Source: Fen-1258 sp947085815 (lineage in GTDB: Bacteria > Bacteroidota > Ignavibacteria > Ignavibacteriales > Melioribacteraceae). From it: a stretch of 64,000 bases of DNA. The notes below the pieces were generated by a model, which saw nothing but the letters and a program-made list of their open reading frames with translations, did not search any database and was not told the origin of the DNA. This document shows positions 34,743 through 44,405 of the stretch, piece after piece; position 1 is the stretch's first letter; every line of letters starts with the position of its first letter. Position numbers and translations under genes: made by a program. The stretch lies in NCBI GenBank assembly GCA_947085815.1, contig CAMTXU010000003.1, positions 235,927-299,926 on the forward strand, given 5' to 3'.

Positions 34743-36878
34743 ATGATAAACCAGAGCGGTTTTAGTATATTAACTACCGGCAGCACATTGCTGATTTTTC
34801 TGTTTATACTAATGCTTACCGGTTTTTCATTTTTCGTTTACAAATATACAATTCCAAAAATTTCATCAGGTTTGAGAATATTTTTAATTTTCGTCCGCGC
34901 ATTAATCTTCAGTTTGATAATGTTTTTATTCTTTGAACCGGTTCTCTCTCTTGTTCACAAAGATTACGTTGAACCCGAAACAGCTATCTACATTGATAAC
35001 TCAAGTTCGATTTCCGCTAAAGATAGCCTTAAACGTTTAGAGAAGACGCTCGCATTTATAAGCGATCTTAATTCAACACACGGAATAAAAACTAAGTTTT
35101 ATACTTTTGGAAGAAAACCAGACACTCTAGAAGTTGAAAAAAGTAAAATAATTAATTTCAGCAACTCACAGACAAATTTTGCGAGCATCATTGAGAATAT
35201 CAAAAAGAATAATTCTCAATTAAATTCTGCCGTCATTTTGAGTGACGGAATAATTACCGACGGGATTGACCCGACTTACCAAGCCGAGAGACTTCAAATT
35301 CCTATTTTCACCATTGGAATCGGTGATTCAACAAAGAAGAAGGATATTCAGATTTATAACATCCTTTATAACCAAGTGATATATGCTGATAAGCCGACAA
35401 CCATTGAGGTAGCTGTAAAAAATTACGGTTTCGAAAATAGAAACACACGGATTTCTCTTTTTGAAGAAAATAAATTTATTGAAGCCAAAGATCTCATCCT
35501 CAGTGAAACAGGTCTAAATAAGATTCCCTTCACTTACAAGCCAGATGGCAATGGTGAGAGGAAATTAACTGTTTCGATATCTCCACTTGCCGATGAGGCT
35601 ACGAGTAAAAATAACAGTCGGGTGTTTTACCTGAATGTTTTAGATACACGATTACAGGTTTGTTTGATTGCGGGAACTCCTTCTGCCGATGTCTCAGCAA
35701 TTTCTAAAGCGCTTTCTGCAGATAAGAATATTCAGCTTAAAAAACTCATTCAGATTTCGCAGAATAAATTTTGGAATGATGTGAATCCAAACGTGATTGA
35801 CAGTGCAAATATTTTTTTCTTAATCGATTTCCCCTCTGCAAATACATCTCAAAATCTAATTGATAAAATTTCCTCTTCATTTAACCGTAATAAGCCGGTA
35901 TTCTTCTTGCTCTCGAGCGGAGTAAGTCTAAAACGTCTCACAAGTTTTGAGAAAGCACTTCCCTTTTCATTTTCAACGAGTGCAGATGATTTTATTCATG
36001 TTGAGCCTGAATTAAGCTATGAATCGTATGTTTCTCATTTCTCAACTTCGAATAGCAATAAAGATGTTTGGAATAATCTCCCTCATGTAACGCAGTATTC
36101 TACAGAACTCTCTGCCAAACCGGGCAGCAATATCTTAGTAAAATCCAAAGCCAGAAATATTTCAATTGGCAATCCTCTTATCGTTTCCCGCAGTTTAGGC
36201 AATCAAAGAGTAATTTCAATTCTGGCAGGTGATATATGGAGATGGCAGTTACAATCAGCCGAAAGGAATCCGGAGTTTTTTGATAACTTTATAAATGATT
36301 GCGTTAAATGGTTAAGCGTTTCATCACAGCAAAAACAATTCAGTATTTCGATGGATAAAAAGAGTTATTCACAGGGCGATGAGGTTGAATTTACAGCGGA
36401 GCTATATGACCAAACTTTTTCACCTATTGACACTGCTAAAATTTCTTTGCAAATCTCCTTCAATTCCAAAATGACTGAACTGATTTTTTCACACGTCGGC
36501 AACGGTATTTACACTTCCAAATTCACTCCCTCGGAATCAGGCAATTTTAATTTCCAAGGGGCTGCTGTTTTAAACGGATTAACTTTGAACAGCGACAGAG
36601 GAAGATTCAATGTCGGCGAAATCCAAATTGAAATGCTTGATACACGCATGCGTATGGAATTTCTAAAATTTCTTTCCAACACCACTAACGGCAATTATTA
36701 TTCAATAGACGATTACAGCGGGCTGATAGAAAGACTTATAAAACTGAATCAATTTTCATCCAAAGAAATTTTCAGTAAAAGCGAGTTTCAATTTTGGTCT
36801 AATAAATGGATTTTAGTTTTTATTATTTCCTTATTTTCGATTGAGTGGTTCACCAGAAAAAGAGCCGGAATGATTTGA
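34743..36878 (+). CDS. Large membrane-anchored protein with VWA-like and glutamine amidotransferase-like regions
   Basis: 711 residues. Two N-terminal membrane helices (about residues 12-34 and 43-68), a VWA-type region starting YIDNSSSISAKDSL (DxSxS metal site near 83) with ILSDGIITDG, a middle beta-rich region, then LQVCLIAGTPSADVSAISKAL, which resembles the class-I amidotransferase-like domain found in such proteins without an obvious catalytic Cys. The C-terminus has a membrane helix (WILVFIISLFSIEWF). This architecture is familiar from Bacteroidota and related bacteria but its function is not established. It follows surE by 9 bases. Confidence 0.65.
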   Translation: MINQSGFSILTTGSTLLIFLFILMLTGFSFFVYKYTIPKISSGLRIFLIFVRALIFSLIMFLFFEPVLSLVHKDYVEPETAIYIDNSSSISAKDSLKRLEKTLAFISDLNSTHGIKTKFYTFGRKPDTLEVEKSKIINFSNSQTNFASIIENIKKNNSQLNSAVILSDGIITDGIDPTYQAERLQIPIFTIGIGDSTKKKDIQIYNILYNQVIYADKPTTIEVAVKNYGFENRNTRISLFEENKFIEAKDLILSETGLNKIPFTYKPDGNGERKLTVSISPLADEATSKNNSRVFYLNVLDTRLQVCLIAGTPSADVSAISKALSADKNIQLKKLIQISQNKFWNDVNPNVIDSANIFFLIDFPSANTSQNLIDKISSSFNRNKPVFFLLSSGVSLKRLTSFEKALPFSFSTSADDFIHVEPELSYESYVSHFSTSNSNKDVWNNLPHVTQYSTELSAKPGSNILVKSKARNISIGNPLIVSRSLGNQRVISILAGDIWRWQLQSAERNPEFFDNFINDCVKWLSVSSQQKQFSISMDKKSYSQGDEVEFTAELYDQTFSPIDTAKISLQISFNSKMTELIFSHVGNGIYTSKFTPSESGNFNFQGAAVLNGLTLNSDRGRFNVGEIQIEMLDTRMRMEFLKFLSNTTNGNYYSIDDYSGLIERLIKLNQFSSKEIFSKSEFQFWSNKWILVFIISLFSIEWFTRKRAGMI

Positions 36879-36945
36879 TGTCTAAGAAATTGTTTTACTT
36901 GCCGGTAATCCTTCTGAAATAAAAAAATTATAATTGAGAAGTTAG

Positions 36946-37629
36946 ATGAATTTTCTAACACCCTTTATTGATTTTTTTCTTCCCCGGTTTTGTTCAGCAT
37001 GTAAAAATAAATTATCCGTTACAGAAGAAATTATCTGCGAGGCTTGTCTTTCCAATATAGAACGCCCTGACGAACAAAGACTCGCTCATGAATTTGAGAG
37101 AAAATTCAACTCGGATAAAATCATAAGTGGTTTCATCTCACTTTTTGTATACGAAAAAGATAAAGAGCTTCAGCAGATTATACACGGATTAAAGTACGAC
37201 GGGAAATTTCGGATAGGAATATTTTTAGGCAAATTAATTGCTAAAGAACTTGGACGGCAGATTTATGATTGGAAAATTGATTTCATAATTCCGGTTCCGC
37301 TTCATAATTTGAAAAGAGCTGAACGAGGATATAACCAATCCGTATTTATTGCTAAAGGAATCAATTCGGTATTAAATATTCCTATCCGATCACGCTCAAT
37401 TAAACGACACCGCTTTACAGAGACTCAAACAAATCTCGGTCAGATTGAGAGAAAAGAAAATTTAAAAAATGCTTTCTCGTGCAAACGGAGGAACAACTTA
37501 AAAGGAAAAACGATTTTACTTCTAGATGATGTTATTACAACAGGCGTCACTATTTCAGAGTGTGGAAGAATTTTACATGATAAAGGCGCCGTCAACATTT
37601 ATGCCGTTTCTGTAGCTATAGCAGATTAA
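36946..37629 (+). CDS. comF: ComF-family phosphoribosyltransferase-fold protein
   Basis: A 227-residue protein with an N-terminal zinc ribbon FCSACKN...ICEACLS (two CxxC pairs at about residues 17-37) and a phosphoribosyltransferase domain with the PRPP loop TILLLDDVITTGVTISECGRIL near residue 190. The middle contains the ComF signature IIPVPLHNLKRAERGYNQS. ComF helps take up and process single-stranded DNA in competent bacteria through contact with ComFA/PriA. No other competence gene is nearby, so the role here is by family. Confidence 0.9.
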   Translation: MNFLTPFIDFFLPRFCSACKNKLSVTEEIICEACLSNIERPDEQRLAHEFERKFNSDKIISGFISLFVYEKDKELQQIIHGLKYDGKFRIGIFLGKLIAKELGRQIYDWKIDFIIPVPLHNLKRAERGYNQSVFIAKGINSVLNIPIRSRSIKRHRFTETQTNLGQIERKENLKNAFSCKRRNNLKGKTILLLDDVITTGVTISECGRILHDKGAVNIYAVSVAIAD

Positions 37630-37698
37630 TTGAAGACGTCTTTCGAGTCAATCAAAAGTAATGAATCGACTAAAATGATTGTCGAACTGCAAATAGAG

Positions 37699-38763
37699 TT
37701 ACCCAAGCTCAATTTTCACCAAATCAATCTCATCTAAATTGTTTGTACCGATACCCATCTCTTTCGAAATTCTAATATGCTTTGCGTTCGATTCAGATAT
37801 TTCAGACAATCCTTCAATTTTTCTTTTTTCGTTCATTATACTTAACATAACTGTATCAACCGCCACTGGATCTGTCCCAATAATTATTCCTCCATAAGGC
37901 CACATGAATTTTCTATCCCATCGTGGTCCTCCGTTGAATACTCCCATCAACGCATCCATAATAATTAATTTCTGTTTTCTTCTAATTCCCTCTAATAAAT
38001 TTATCTCCGGTATCCCGGGGTTGGTTGCGTTATTGCCATGAAACTCGCGGGCATTATTGATTGAACCGTAATGATTTTTAAGCGCACCGGTAACTCCCGC
38101 TATACCATGATCTTTCATTAAAGGAATATTAATGATAGAGCTGCACATATCGGTTAAAATTTTGCTGAGATGTGTAGTTCTTTCCCCGACTTTCAATTCT
38201 TTAGAAGAGTAACCTACACCGCCGCTCCCACCTCTTGATGCAACATTACCGAGCACACGAGTTTTTCCTATCTCGCTTTGAATTGAAAATCCCGCGCTAA
38301 TAAGTTCCTCTTCGCTCCGGTCCCATATAATAAAATTATCTTCTTTTATTCCGGTTTTGGTAATGCTGTTAATTATCGATGAAGTAATTGCTTGAAAATG
38401 ACTAGTTGCCGGGGTACCTGAAATTCCGGCTAATCCAAGTGTGTTAATTTTCAAACCTATTGAATCACGCGGTAAAAATAATTTTTCCCAGAAGGTGGAA
38501 GAGGATTTTTCACCATTTAAATTTGTAATTGCAATTTCAAGCATCGATTCTAAAATTTCCATTTTAATTTCACCGCCAGCAGTTACTACGTTTAAGTGTC
38601 TTACCAAAACAACTTTACTCTTTTGATTCGAAGAATTTGTTAACAGTGCACCTTTCATTGTGCCGGGAATTGTATTGAGGAGTGATACACCGAGCGCAGT
38701 CAAAGAAGATTTTTTGATAAACTCCCTTCTTGAAAGATTTCTACTTTCGTTTTTTGTTTTCAA
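37699..38763 (-). CDS. Tat-exported DUF362 domain protein
   Basis: A 354-residue protein with a twin-arginine signal NLSRREFIKKSSLTALGVSLLN. The mature part has the DUF362 features: LVRHLNVVTAGGEIK, LPRDSIGLKINTLGLAGISGTPATS, LMKDHGIAGVTGALKNHYGSINNAREFHG and DPVAVDTVMLSIMNEKRK. DUF362 domains often bind Fe-S clusters, but no ferredoxin CxxCxxC cluster motif is present in this copy. Tat export implies folding before secretion to the periplasm. It converges with comF. Substrate unknown. Confidence 0.8.
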   Translation of the reverse strand: MKTKNESRNLSRREFIKKSSLTALGVSLLNTIPGTMKGALLTNSSNQKSKVVLVRHLNVVTAGGEIKMEILESMLEIAITNLNGEKSSSTFWEKLFLPRDSIGLKINTLGLAGISGTPATSHFQAITSSIINSITKTGIKEDNFIIWDRSEEELISAGFSIQSEIGKTRVLGNVASRGGSGGVGYSSKELKVGERTTHLSKILTDMCSSIINIPLMKDHGIAGVTGALKNHYGSINNAREFHGNNATNPGIPEINLLEGIRRKQKLIIMDALMGVFNGGPRWDRKFMWPYGGIIIGTDPVAVDTVMLSIMNEKRKIEGLSEISESNAKHIRISKEMGIGTNNLDEIDLVKIELG

Positions 38764-38928
38764 CTACCTGCTCCGTTTAGCTGATATATTATTTATAGAT
38801 TCATTTACGTATGAATTCTAATGGAGACGAAGTCAAATCAATTACTACAAATTACATTCAAATCATTAGCTAAGTTGTAAGTATAATATAACACAAACTG
38901 TTTAATTACACAGATTTTTTTGATCTGG

Positions 38929-39615
38929 TCAATCGAGCGGTATCTTTTTGATAATAAGATCGATCCCCAAAGATATGGCGCGGTCGAGAGGCGGATAGAG
39001 ATCCGTTGAACCGTAATATAAATAACCTGCCTCTCCCAAAAGATTTGCTTTCCAAAGAACACGCCCGTCCTTCAAAGAAATTAAATAGTAGGTAAAGTTA
39101 CAAGAAGTTATTCTGGTTTTATTAATTCTGTAATCTATTATCAAGTAGCCTTTTTTCTTTGAGCAGCTGTCAATTATACCCACTATTATGGCATCTGCGG
39201 AATCTTTTTTTACGTCATACCCTAATTCCGAATTGTAAAAACGATTTAGATCCAGCTTTCTCTTCGATTCGATGGAATAGATCATTCTGAAAATCGCTAA
39301 TGAGTCGATGGCTATAGCGGTATCAATCTTGGAAATTGTAAATCTTTTTTTAGGATGTCTCTCTTCTAAAGAATTTATAAAATGATTTGTAGAGTAGAAT
39401 GTACCCGCATCGGTTGTATCATCCGGAATTAAAGGAAGCAGCGCCACAGAATTTATTTTATACTGGTCAATCTTCGGAGATTCATAGAGATAGATTATCT
39501 CTGTCTTCGGCCAGACAATATTATCGGTAATTTCTTGACACGCCGTGCCGAATAATAAAACTGAAAGTGAAATCACCGACAGTGAAAGACGGACTAAAGC
39601 GGGAATTTTTATCAT
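38929..39615 (-). CDS. Putative lipoprotein, hypothetical
   Basis: A 228-residue protein with an N-terminal hydrophobic signal and the possible lipobox LFGTAC near residue 26, so likely lipid-anchored. The mature part contains KIDQYKINSVALLPLIPDDT, FINSLEERHPKKRFTI and a C-terminal KDGRVLWKANLLGEAGYLY, reminiscent of outer-membrane lipoproteins that assemble with surface polysaccharide or DUF799-like proteins. I cannot place it in a family. Start is an ATG 18 bases after a small ORF and 0.2 kb after the nucleotidyltransferase gene. Confidence 0.6.
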   Translation of the reverse strand: MIKIPALVRLSLSVISLSVLLFGTACQEITDNIVWPKTEIIYLYESPKIDQYKINSVALLPLIPDDTTDAGTFYSTNHFINSLEERHPKKRFTISKIDTAIAIDSLAIFRMIYSIESKRKLDLNRFYNSELGYDVKKDSADAIIVGIIDSCSKKKGYLIIDYRINKTRITSCNFTYYLISLKDGRVLWKANLLGEAGYLYYGSTDLYPPLDRAISLGIDLIIKKIPLD

Positions 39616-39632
39616 ATCTATATATCAAATAA

Positions 39633-39806
39633 TTAAGATCGCGGCGGCACTGCTTTAAATTGCACTACTTTCTCTAATAAGTCAATGTAATAATGATAGA
39701 ACTTCCGGGAAATTAATAGCTGATATGATTTCCAACTTTGGATTCGATCTAATGAATAAGTTCCGGAAGAATATTGCAATTCCGGTTGAGAGGAATTTTT
39801 AATCAT
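39633..39806 (-). CDS. Candidate small protein (57 residues)
   Basis: ATG at 39806 to the stop at 39633, starting MIKNSSQPELQYSSGTYSLD and rich in Tyr, Lys and Ser with no hydrophobic segment. It occupies almost all of the gap between the nucleotidyltransferase stop and the lipoprotein start in the same direction. Ribosome site is weak and no family is recognised. It could be a real small gene or an accidental frame. Confidence 0.35.
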   Translation of the reverse strand: MIKNSSQPELQYSSGTYSLDRIQSWKSYQLLISRKFYHYYIDLLEKVVQFKAVPPRS

Positions 39807-39821
39807 CTGCCGGAGCAAAGC

Positions 39822-40751
39822 TTAGATTGCTAAAACAGAAGGCTCCAATACTCTGTTCATTCTTTCTAAGTCTTCATTGATGCGGTTTTCATCCCCCCAA
39901 TCACTCCAATATACATCATTTACTTCCAGCACATTTAGATGATTCGGAATCATTTCCAAAACATGTTTAGAAAAATTCACAGAGGGCAGATATTTATAAA
40001 ACCGCTTAACGGTAACTTCCTCAAAAGTAGTTCCGAATCTGTTTCTAATTGGTTGAAACGCCCCCGATAACTCCGGTAGACAGCGATTAATATATTTGAT
40101 AAATGCAGCACACTTGCCAATCATTACAAATGTATTGATCATACATCCTTTCTTAATAAGATGATTTGTTAAACCGGCTTCAGGTTTTTCGATAAACTTT
40201 TTTACATTAAATATTTTTGATTCGCCATCGCTGTAAAGTTCTTTTGTAGGTTCTATCCAACCGTAACCGGAATCATTTTTTTGCGGACGGATTCCGAGCA
40301 GTACAATCGATCTAGGATTTTCGTCGACAAATTGTGTCGCCTTATCAACATGTTCCATAAACCTCTTCTCATCCAATATGAAATGATCCGAAGGGAATAT
40401 TGCCACAGTCGCGTGTGGATTGATCTTATCTACCTTTAAAAGGGGAAAAAGAATTCCTGCGCTGGTATCGCGCATGCATGGTTGTTCAATAATTGTTAAT
40501 GCGGGAGACTTTGTCAATTCCGCTCTTACATAATCTCGATGATCAATATTAACTACTGCGAAGAGACGGTTATGAGGGATTAAAATTGCGGCACGGTCTA
40601 CAGTATGCTTAAACATCGATCGCGTTCCGGTGAATGTGCAATATTGTTTCGGTCTATGATAACCATAAACGTTTGTCACAAATCTTTGCAGTCTAACTCC
40701 TTCCCCGCCGGCAAGGATGATGCCCATAAGGTCCTTATCAACTTTTTGCAT
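39822..40751 (-). CDS. Sugar-phosphate nucleotidyltransferase, mannose-1-phosphate guanylyltransferase-like
   Basis: A 309-residue nucleotidyltransferase with IILAGGEGVRLQRFV (G-x-G-x-R-L activator motif), YGYHRPKQYCTF (PKQ motif of GDP-mannose pyrophosphorylases), HATVAIFPSDHFI and the KKFIEKPEA site. It lacks the isomerase half of bifunctional ManC. The PKQYC and FPSDH motifs point to GDP-mannose rather than UDP- or dTDP-sugar synthesis. AGGA precedes the ATG. It is the first gene of the minus-strand run that continues to the lipoprotein. Confidence 0.8.
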   Translation of the reverse strand: MQKVDKDLMGIILAGGEGVRLQRFVTNVYGYHRPKQYCTFTGTRSMFKHTVDRAAILIPHNRLFAVVNIDHRDYVRAELTKSPALTIIEQPCMRDTSAGILFPLLKVDKINPHATVAIFPSDHFILDEKRFMEHVDKATQFVDENPRSIVLLGIRPQKNDSGYGWIEPTKELYSDGESKIFNVKKFIEKPEAGLTNHLIKKGCMINTFVMIGKCAAFIKYINRCLPELSGAFQPIRNRFGTTFEEVTVKRFYKYLPSVNFSKHVLEMIPNHLNVLEVNDVYWSDWGDENRINEDLERMNRVLEPSVLAI

Positions 40752-40880
40752 ACCGTCCTACATCTATTGAGTTTACTTATAGTTGATTCGAGTATTTGTG
40801 CAAACATCAATAAAGCAATAAAAAAAAGTACTGCCTTATCATGATCAATCTGTCTTACGTTTTTTGGGGAATCTTAACCT

Positions 40881-40909
40881 AAAAAAATAATGCCCGGCTG
40901 GTAGCATTA
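40881..40909 (-). terminator. Probable terminator of the his operon
   Basis: Minus-strand TAATGC...GCATTA, a 6-bp stem with a 10-base loop, followed by TTTTTTT. About 240 bases after the hisIE stop. The stem is weak but the T tract is good. Confidence 0.5.
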
Positions 40910-41149
40910 CTTTCCCGGGAAATCAATTATCAAATCAATCATTCATTAAAGGGTATCTCACTATTATATTATCGAAGTGTTAAAAGTAAAGTTTAGTTTT
41001 GTATAGAATTTTTTTGAAGATTGGCTAACCTGGCATTAAGAGATTGACTCTTTATTTACTTAGAAGTGCGAAAAGAAGCTTAAAACCCAGTTTAACCGCG
41101 TTTTGGCGAACTTATCGGCAATTGCGTAGAAGGTCTTAAATCTATTTTT
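40910..41149. other. Non-coding stretch between hisIE and the terminator
   Basis: 240 bases of AT-rich sequence after the hisIE stop. I find no supported ORF, tRNA, operator array or recognisable RNA. It would be transcribed as the 3' untranslated end of the his mRNA if the downstream hairpin is the terminator. Confidence 0.5.
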
Positions 41150-41764
41150 TTATTTTTTTCTACCGGAATGTCTCTCAATCAATTTTGAAACTACCTCTTC
41201 AAGTTCAATTTCCTGATCGGATAACATAACAAGAAGGTGGTAAATCAAGTCGGAGGTTTCGTTAACAATCTCAGCTTTGTTACGGTTCTTCGCGGCGATA
41301 ACCGTTTCAATTGCCTCTTCTCCAACTTTTTGTATTATTCTATCGGCGCCCTCTTTAAAGAGTTTGGTGGTATAGGAATTTTCCGGAAGCTGTTTCTTCC
41401 TCTCCTTAATCAACTCATTAAGCCGATCTAAGAATTTGATATTATTTCTTTCAACTCCAAAGCAGGAATATGTACCGAGATGGCAGGTCTCTCCAACCGG
41501 ATTAACTAAAACGAGAAGAGTATCATTATCGCAATCCTTTTTTATATCGACAAGGTTTAAATAATTGCCGGAGGTTTCTCCTTTAGTCCACAATTCATTT
41601 CTTGTTCTGCTGAAGAATGTAACGAGTTTTGTCTCGACGGTTTTTGTAAAGGCTTCTCTGTTCATAAAACCAAGCATCAGCACTTGATCTGTGAGGGCGT
41701 CGCAAACTATTACCGGAATTAATCCGCCGAGTTTTTCAAAATTTAGTTCATCTGCGTTTATCAT
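41150..41764 (-). CDS. hisIE: Bifunctional phosphoribosyl-AMP cyclohydrolase / phosphoribosyl-ATP pyrophosphatase
   Basis: 204 residues. The HisI domain (about 1-115) carries MLGFMNREAFTKT, FFSRTRNELWTKGETSGN, and the metal-binding CDNDTLLVLVNPVGETCHLGTYSCF. The HisE domain (about 118-200) carries SYTTKLFKEGADRIIQKVGEEAIETVIAA and the terminal helices. Together they perform steps 2 and 3 of histidine synthesis. It overlaps the hisF stop by 4 bases and ends the operon. Confidence 0.97.
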   Translation of the reverse strand: MINADELNFEKLGGLIPVIVCDALTDQVLMLGFMNREAFTKTVETKLVTFFSRTRNELWTKGETSGNYLNLVDIKKDCDNDTLLVLVNPVGETCHLGTYSCFGVERNNIKFLDRLNELIKERKKQLPENSYTTKLFKEGADRIIQKVGEEAIETVIAAKNRNKAEIVNETSDLIYHLLVMLSDQEIELEEVVSKLIERHSGRKK

Positions 41765-42513
41765 AAACGTACTCTTACGCCGTTGAATTGTAAATATTTT
41801 TTTATTTCCTTAATAGTTAACTCTTCATAATGGAAAAGACTCGCGGCTAAACATGCATCAACTCCCCTATTAAACGCCTCGAGAAAGTGTTTGCTCTCTC
41901 CCGCGCCGCCCGATGCGATTACAGGTACCGTAACATTTTTCACAACTGCTTCAAGAAACTCCAGATCATAACCGTTTTTGGTTCCGTCGTGATCCATTGA
42001 AGTCAATAAAATTTCCCCGGCACCTAAATCTGTTGCCTTCCTGCACCACGCTAATGCTTCAAGAATAGTCTCCTCTTTTCCCCCTTTAATAAATACCTTT
42101 TTTACCGCCCCTACGTTTTTAACATCAATTGCGGCAACAACAGCTTGACTGCCGAATTGTTTGGCGGCTTCGGAGATCAACGAGGGATTATTTACAATCG
42201 AGGTGTTGAGTGAAACTTTATCGGCTCCTGCTCTGAGCAGTGTTTCAATATCCCCCAACTCCGAAATGCCTCCTCCGACTGTGAATGGAATTCTTATAAC
42301 TCTTGCCACTTTTTTTACAAGTTCAAGCAGTGTTTTTCTTTTTTCTATCGAAGCGGTTATATCAAGAAACACAAGTTCATCGGCACCCTCATTATAATAT
42401 CTTTGCGCTAATTCAACCGCCGAACCCGCGTGACGGAGTTCAACAAAATTGATTCCCTTCACTACCTGTCCGTCCAGAACATCCAGGCAAGGAATAATTC
42501 TTTTACTTATCAA
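41761..42513 (-). CDS. hisF: Imidazole glycerol phosphate synthase subunit HisF
   Basis: The 250-residue beta/alpha-barrel cyclase subunit. Conserved pieces are RIIPCLDVLDGQVVKGINF with the catalytic Asp, FTVGGGISELGDIETLLRAGADKVSLN, VVAAIDVK, EILLTSMDHDGTKNGYD (second catalytic Asp) and IASGGAG. It joins HisH ammonia to PRFAR, giving IGP and AICAR. It overlaps the end of hisA by 11 bases. Confidence 0.97.
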   Translation of the reverse strand: MISKRIIPCLDVLDGQVVKGINFVELRHAGSAVELAQRYYNEGADELVFLDITASIEKRKTLLELVKKVARVIRIPFTVGGGISELGDIETLLRAGADKVSLNTSIVNNPSLISEAAKQFGSQAVVAAIDVKNVGAVKKVFIKGGKEETILEALAWCRKATDLGAGEILLTSMDHDGTKNGYDLEFLEAVVKNVTVPVIASGGAGESKHFLEAFNRGVDACLAASLFHYEELTIKEIKKYLQFNGVRVRL

Positions 42514-43222
42514 ATTTAGCCAGCTCCTTCAAATCAATTTTATTTTCGTAAATAGCTTTGCCAATAACAACCGCGTCGCAATTCATTTCGCTCAACGTGT
42601 TCAAATCGTTCATACTCCTAATTCCCCCCGAGGCGATTATAAATATTTCGGAAAAAGCTTCTTTTAATCCTTTATAAAGGCGTAGGTTCGGACCTTCCAG
42701 CATGCCGTCTTTATCTATATCTGTTATGAGAAAATTTTTCAATCCGTATTCACGGCACTGAGTTATATACGCGCTTATTTCAAGACAGGTGTTCTCTTTC
42801 CATCCTTGCTCAACAACTTCTCCTCTATAGGTATCTGCCGCTATAATAATATTTTCCAGAGGAATATTTCTCAATACCTTTTCGAATTCCGTTCTATCTA
42901 CAAACGGGAGTGAACCGATAATTACTTTATTAACACCGAGCGAAAAAAGTTTGAGAACGTCATCAAAACTTCTTATGCCGCCGCCAAACTGAATTTTCAA
43001 ATTAGTCCTCTTTTTTATCTCTTCGAGTATAGCGAACGTTGTAATTTTTCCCTCCTTCGCGCCGGAGAGATCTACAATGTGAATCCATTCAAAACCATAT
43101 TCATCATAAATTTCGATCTGGTCTAATGGATTTTCAAAATAGCTTTTCGCTGTAGCGAAATCGCCTTTTTGCAGACGGACTACATTTCCGTCAAGAATGT
43201 CTATTGCTGGTATTATTAACAT
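42503..43222 (-). CDS. hisA: Phosphoribosylformimino-AICAR ribotide isomerase
   Basis: A 239-residue barrel homologous to HisF. Conserved: IIPAIDILDGNVVRLQKGDF with the catalytic Asp, IQFGGGIRSFDDVL, IIAADTYRGEVVEQGW, FLITDIDKDGMLEGPNL and IASGGIRSMNDL. It carries out the Amadori rearrangement of ProFAR. It starts in the last codons of hisH. Confidence 0.96.
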   Translation of the reverse strand: MLIIPAIDILDGNVVRLQKGDFATAKSYFENPLDQIEIYDEYGFEWIHIVDLSGAKEGKITTFAILEEIKKRTNLKIQFGGGIRSFDDVLKLFSLGVNKVIIGSLPFVDRTEFEKVLRNIPLENIIIAADTYRGEVVEQGWKENTCLEISAYITQCREYGLKNFLITDIDKDGMLEGPNLRLYKGLKEAFSEIFIIASGGIRSMNDLNTLSEMNCDAVVIGKAIYENKIDLKELAKFDK

Positions 43223-43803
43223 AGTTCCACGAAGTTTTTAATTAATTGAATTCCGGCTTGACCCGATTTTTCCGGATGAAATTGCACACCGTAGTAATTG
43301 TCACTCTCCATTGAGGAAGTGAACTCAACATCGTAATTGCCGGTTGAAGTTGTCTGTTCATTTACAGGCACATAAAACGAATTAGCGAAATAGAAATATT
43401 CCCGATCTTTTATTCCGTCAAATAGTTTTGAAGGCTTTGATATTTTCACTTCATTCCATCCCATGTGAGGCACCTTCACAACCGATTCATCATATTTTTC
43501 TGTATTAACGTGAAAAATACTCAAGCCTATTACCTCCCCTTCTTTTATTCTTTCACACATCAGCTGCATACCGAGGCAAATTCCGAGTATCGGTTTCTTA
43601 TTCACTTTAAGCATTGTAAATAAATTTGTAAGGTGAAGTTTTTTTACGGCAAAAGAGGCTTCACCAACTCCCGGGAAAATTATTTTTGAGGAATTAAGCA
43701 GGTCTCTTTCCCGGTTTGTAATTACATATTTATATTTCAGCTCATCAAGAACATTTGCGACAGATGCGGTGTTGCCTGCACCGTAATCAATCAACGCTAT
43801 CAT
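43216..43803 (-). CDS. hisH: Imidazole glycerol phosphate synthase subunit HisH
   Basis: The 195-residue class-I glutaminase partner of HisF. Catalytic Cys in KPILGICLGMQLM near residue 75, His and Glu in GVQFHPEKSG near 175, and the N-terminal IALIDYGAGNTASV. It feeds ammonia through the HisF barrel. It overlaps hisB by 4 bases and hisA by 7. Confidence 0.96.
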   Translation of the reverse strand: MIALIDYGAGNTASVANVLDELKYKYVITNRERDLLNSSKIIFPGVGEASFAVKKLHLTNLFTMLKVNKKPILGICLGMQLMCERIKEGEVIGLSIFHVNTEKYDESVVKVPHMGWNEVKISKPSKLFDGIKDREYFYFANSFYVPVNEQTTSTGNYDVEFTSSMESDNYYGVQFHPEKSGQAGIQLIKNFVELC

Positions 43804-44405
43804 ATAAATCCTTTTGTTGAGGGCAGACTGCCCAAATTTCTTGTATCATATTTAAGCGCGTTGTTGAGCGCTCTCGCAAACGATTTAAAGATCGCCTCAG
43901 CTTTGTGATGATCATTCTCTCCACTTGCTTTAATATGAATGTTAGCCTTCAGCCCAACCGATAATCCTTTGAAAAATTCATGGAACAATTCAGTTGGAAA
44001 CTCGCCTACCTTTTCACGAGCAAACTTACACTTAAAAACTAAATATGCGCGCCCACCAAGATCAAGAGCGCACTGAGCTAATGCGTCATCCATCGGAAGC
44101 ATGAATCCAAACCGTTCTATCCCTTTTCTGTCGCCTAGCGCTATACTCATCGCCTCGCCCAAAGCTATACCAACATCTTCCACGGTATGATGTTCATCTA
44201 CTCGTAAATCACCTTTGACGTTAATTTCCATATATATATTCGAATGTTTTGCCAATTGTTCAAGCATGTGATCGAAAAAACCGATGCCGGTGGAAACTTT
44301 GGTTTTACCGGAAATATCCAAATTCAATCTAATTTTGATCTCCGTTTCATTCGTTTTTCTATTATGTGCTGCTTTACGCGCTATTTTCTTCTCTATTTTT
44401 GCCAT
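43800..44405 (-). CDS. hisB: Imidazoleglycerol-phosphate dehydratase
   Basis: Monofunctional 201-residue dehydratase with the two His-rich manganese motifs FFDHMLEQLAKHS...DEHHTVEDVGIALGEA and, later, HEFFKGLSVGLKANIH...GENDHHKAEAIFKSFARAL. The start is the ATG at 44405 (MAKIEKKIARKAAHNRKTNETEIKI shortened), inside the last codons of hisC. An upstream in-frame ATG at 44474 would extend through the hisC coding region and is not used. There is no histidinol-phosphatase domain, so that step must be encoded elsewhere. Confidence 0.95.
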   Translation of the reverse strand: MAKIEKKIARKAAHNRKTNETEIKIRLNLDISGKTKVSTGIGFFDHMLEQLAKHSNIYMEINVKGDLRVDEHHTVEDVGIALGEAMSIALGDRKGIERFGFMLPMDDALAQCALDLGGRAYLVFKCKFAREKVGEFPTELFHEFFKGLSVGLKANIHIKASGENDHHKAEAIFKSFARALNNALKYDTRNLGSLPSTKGFI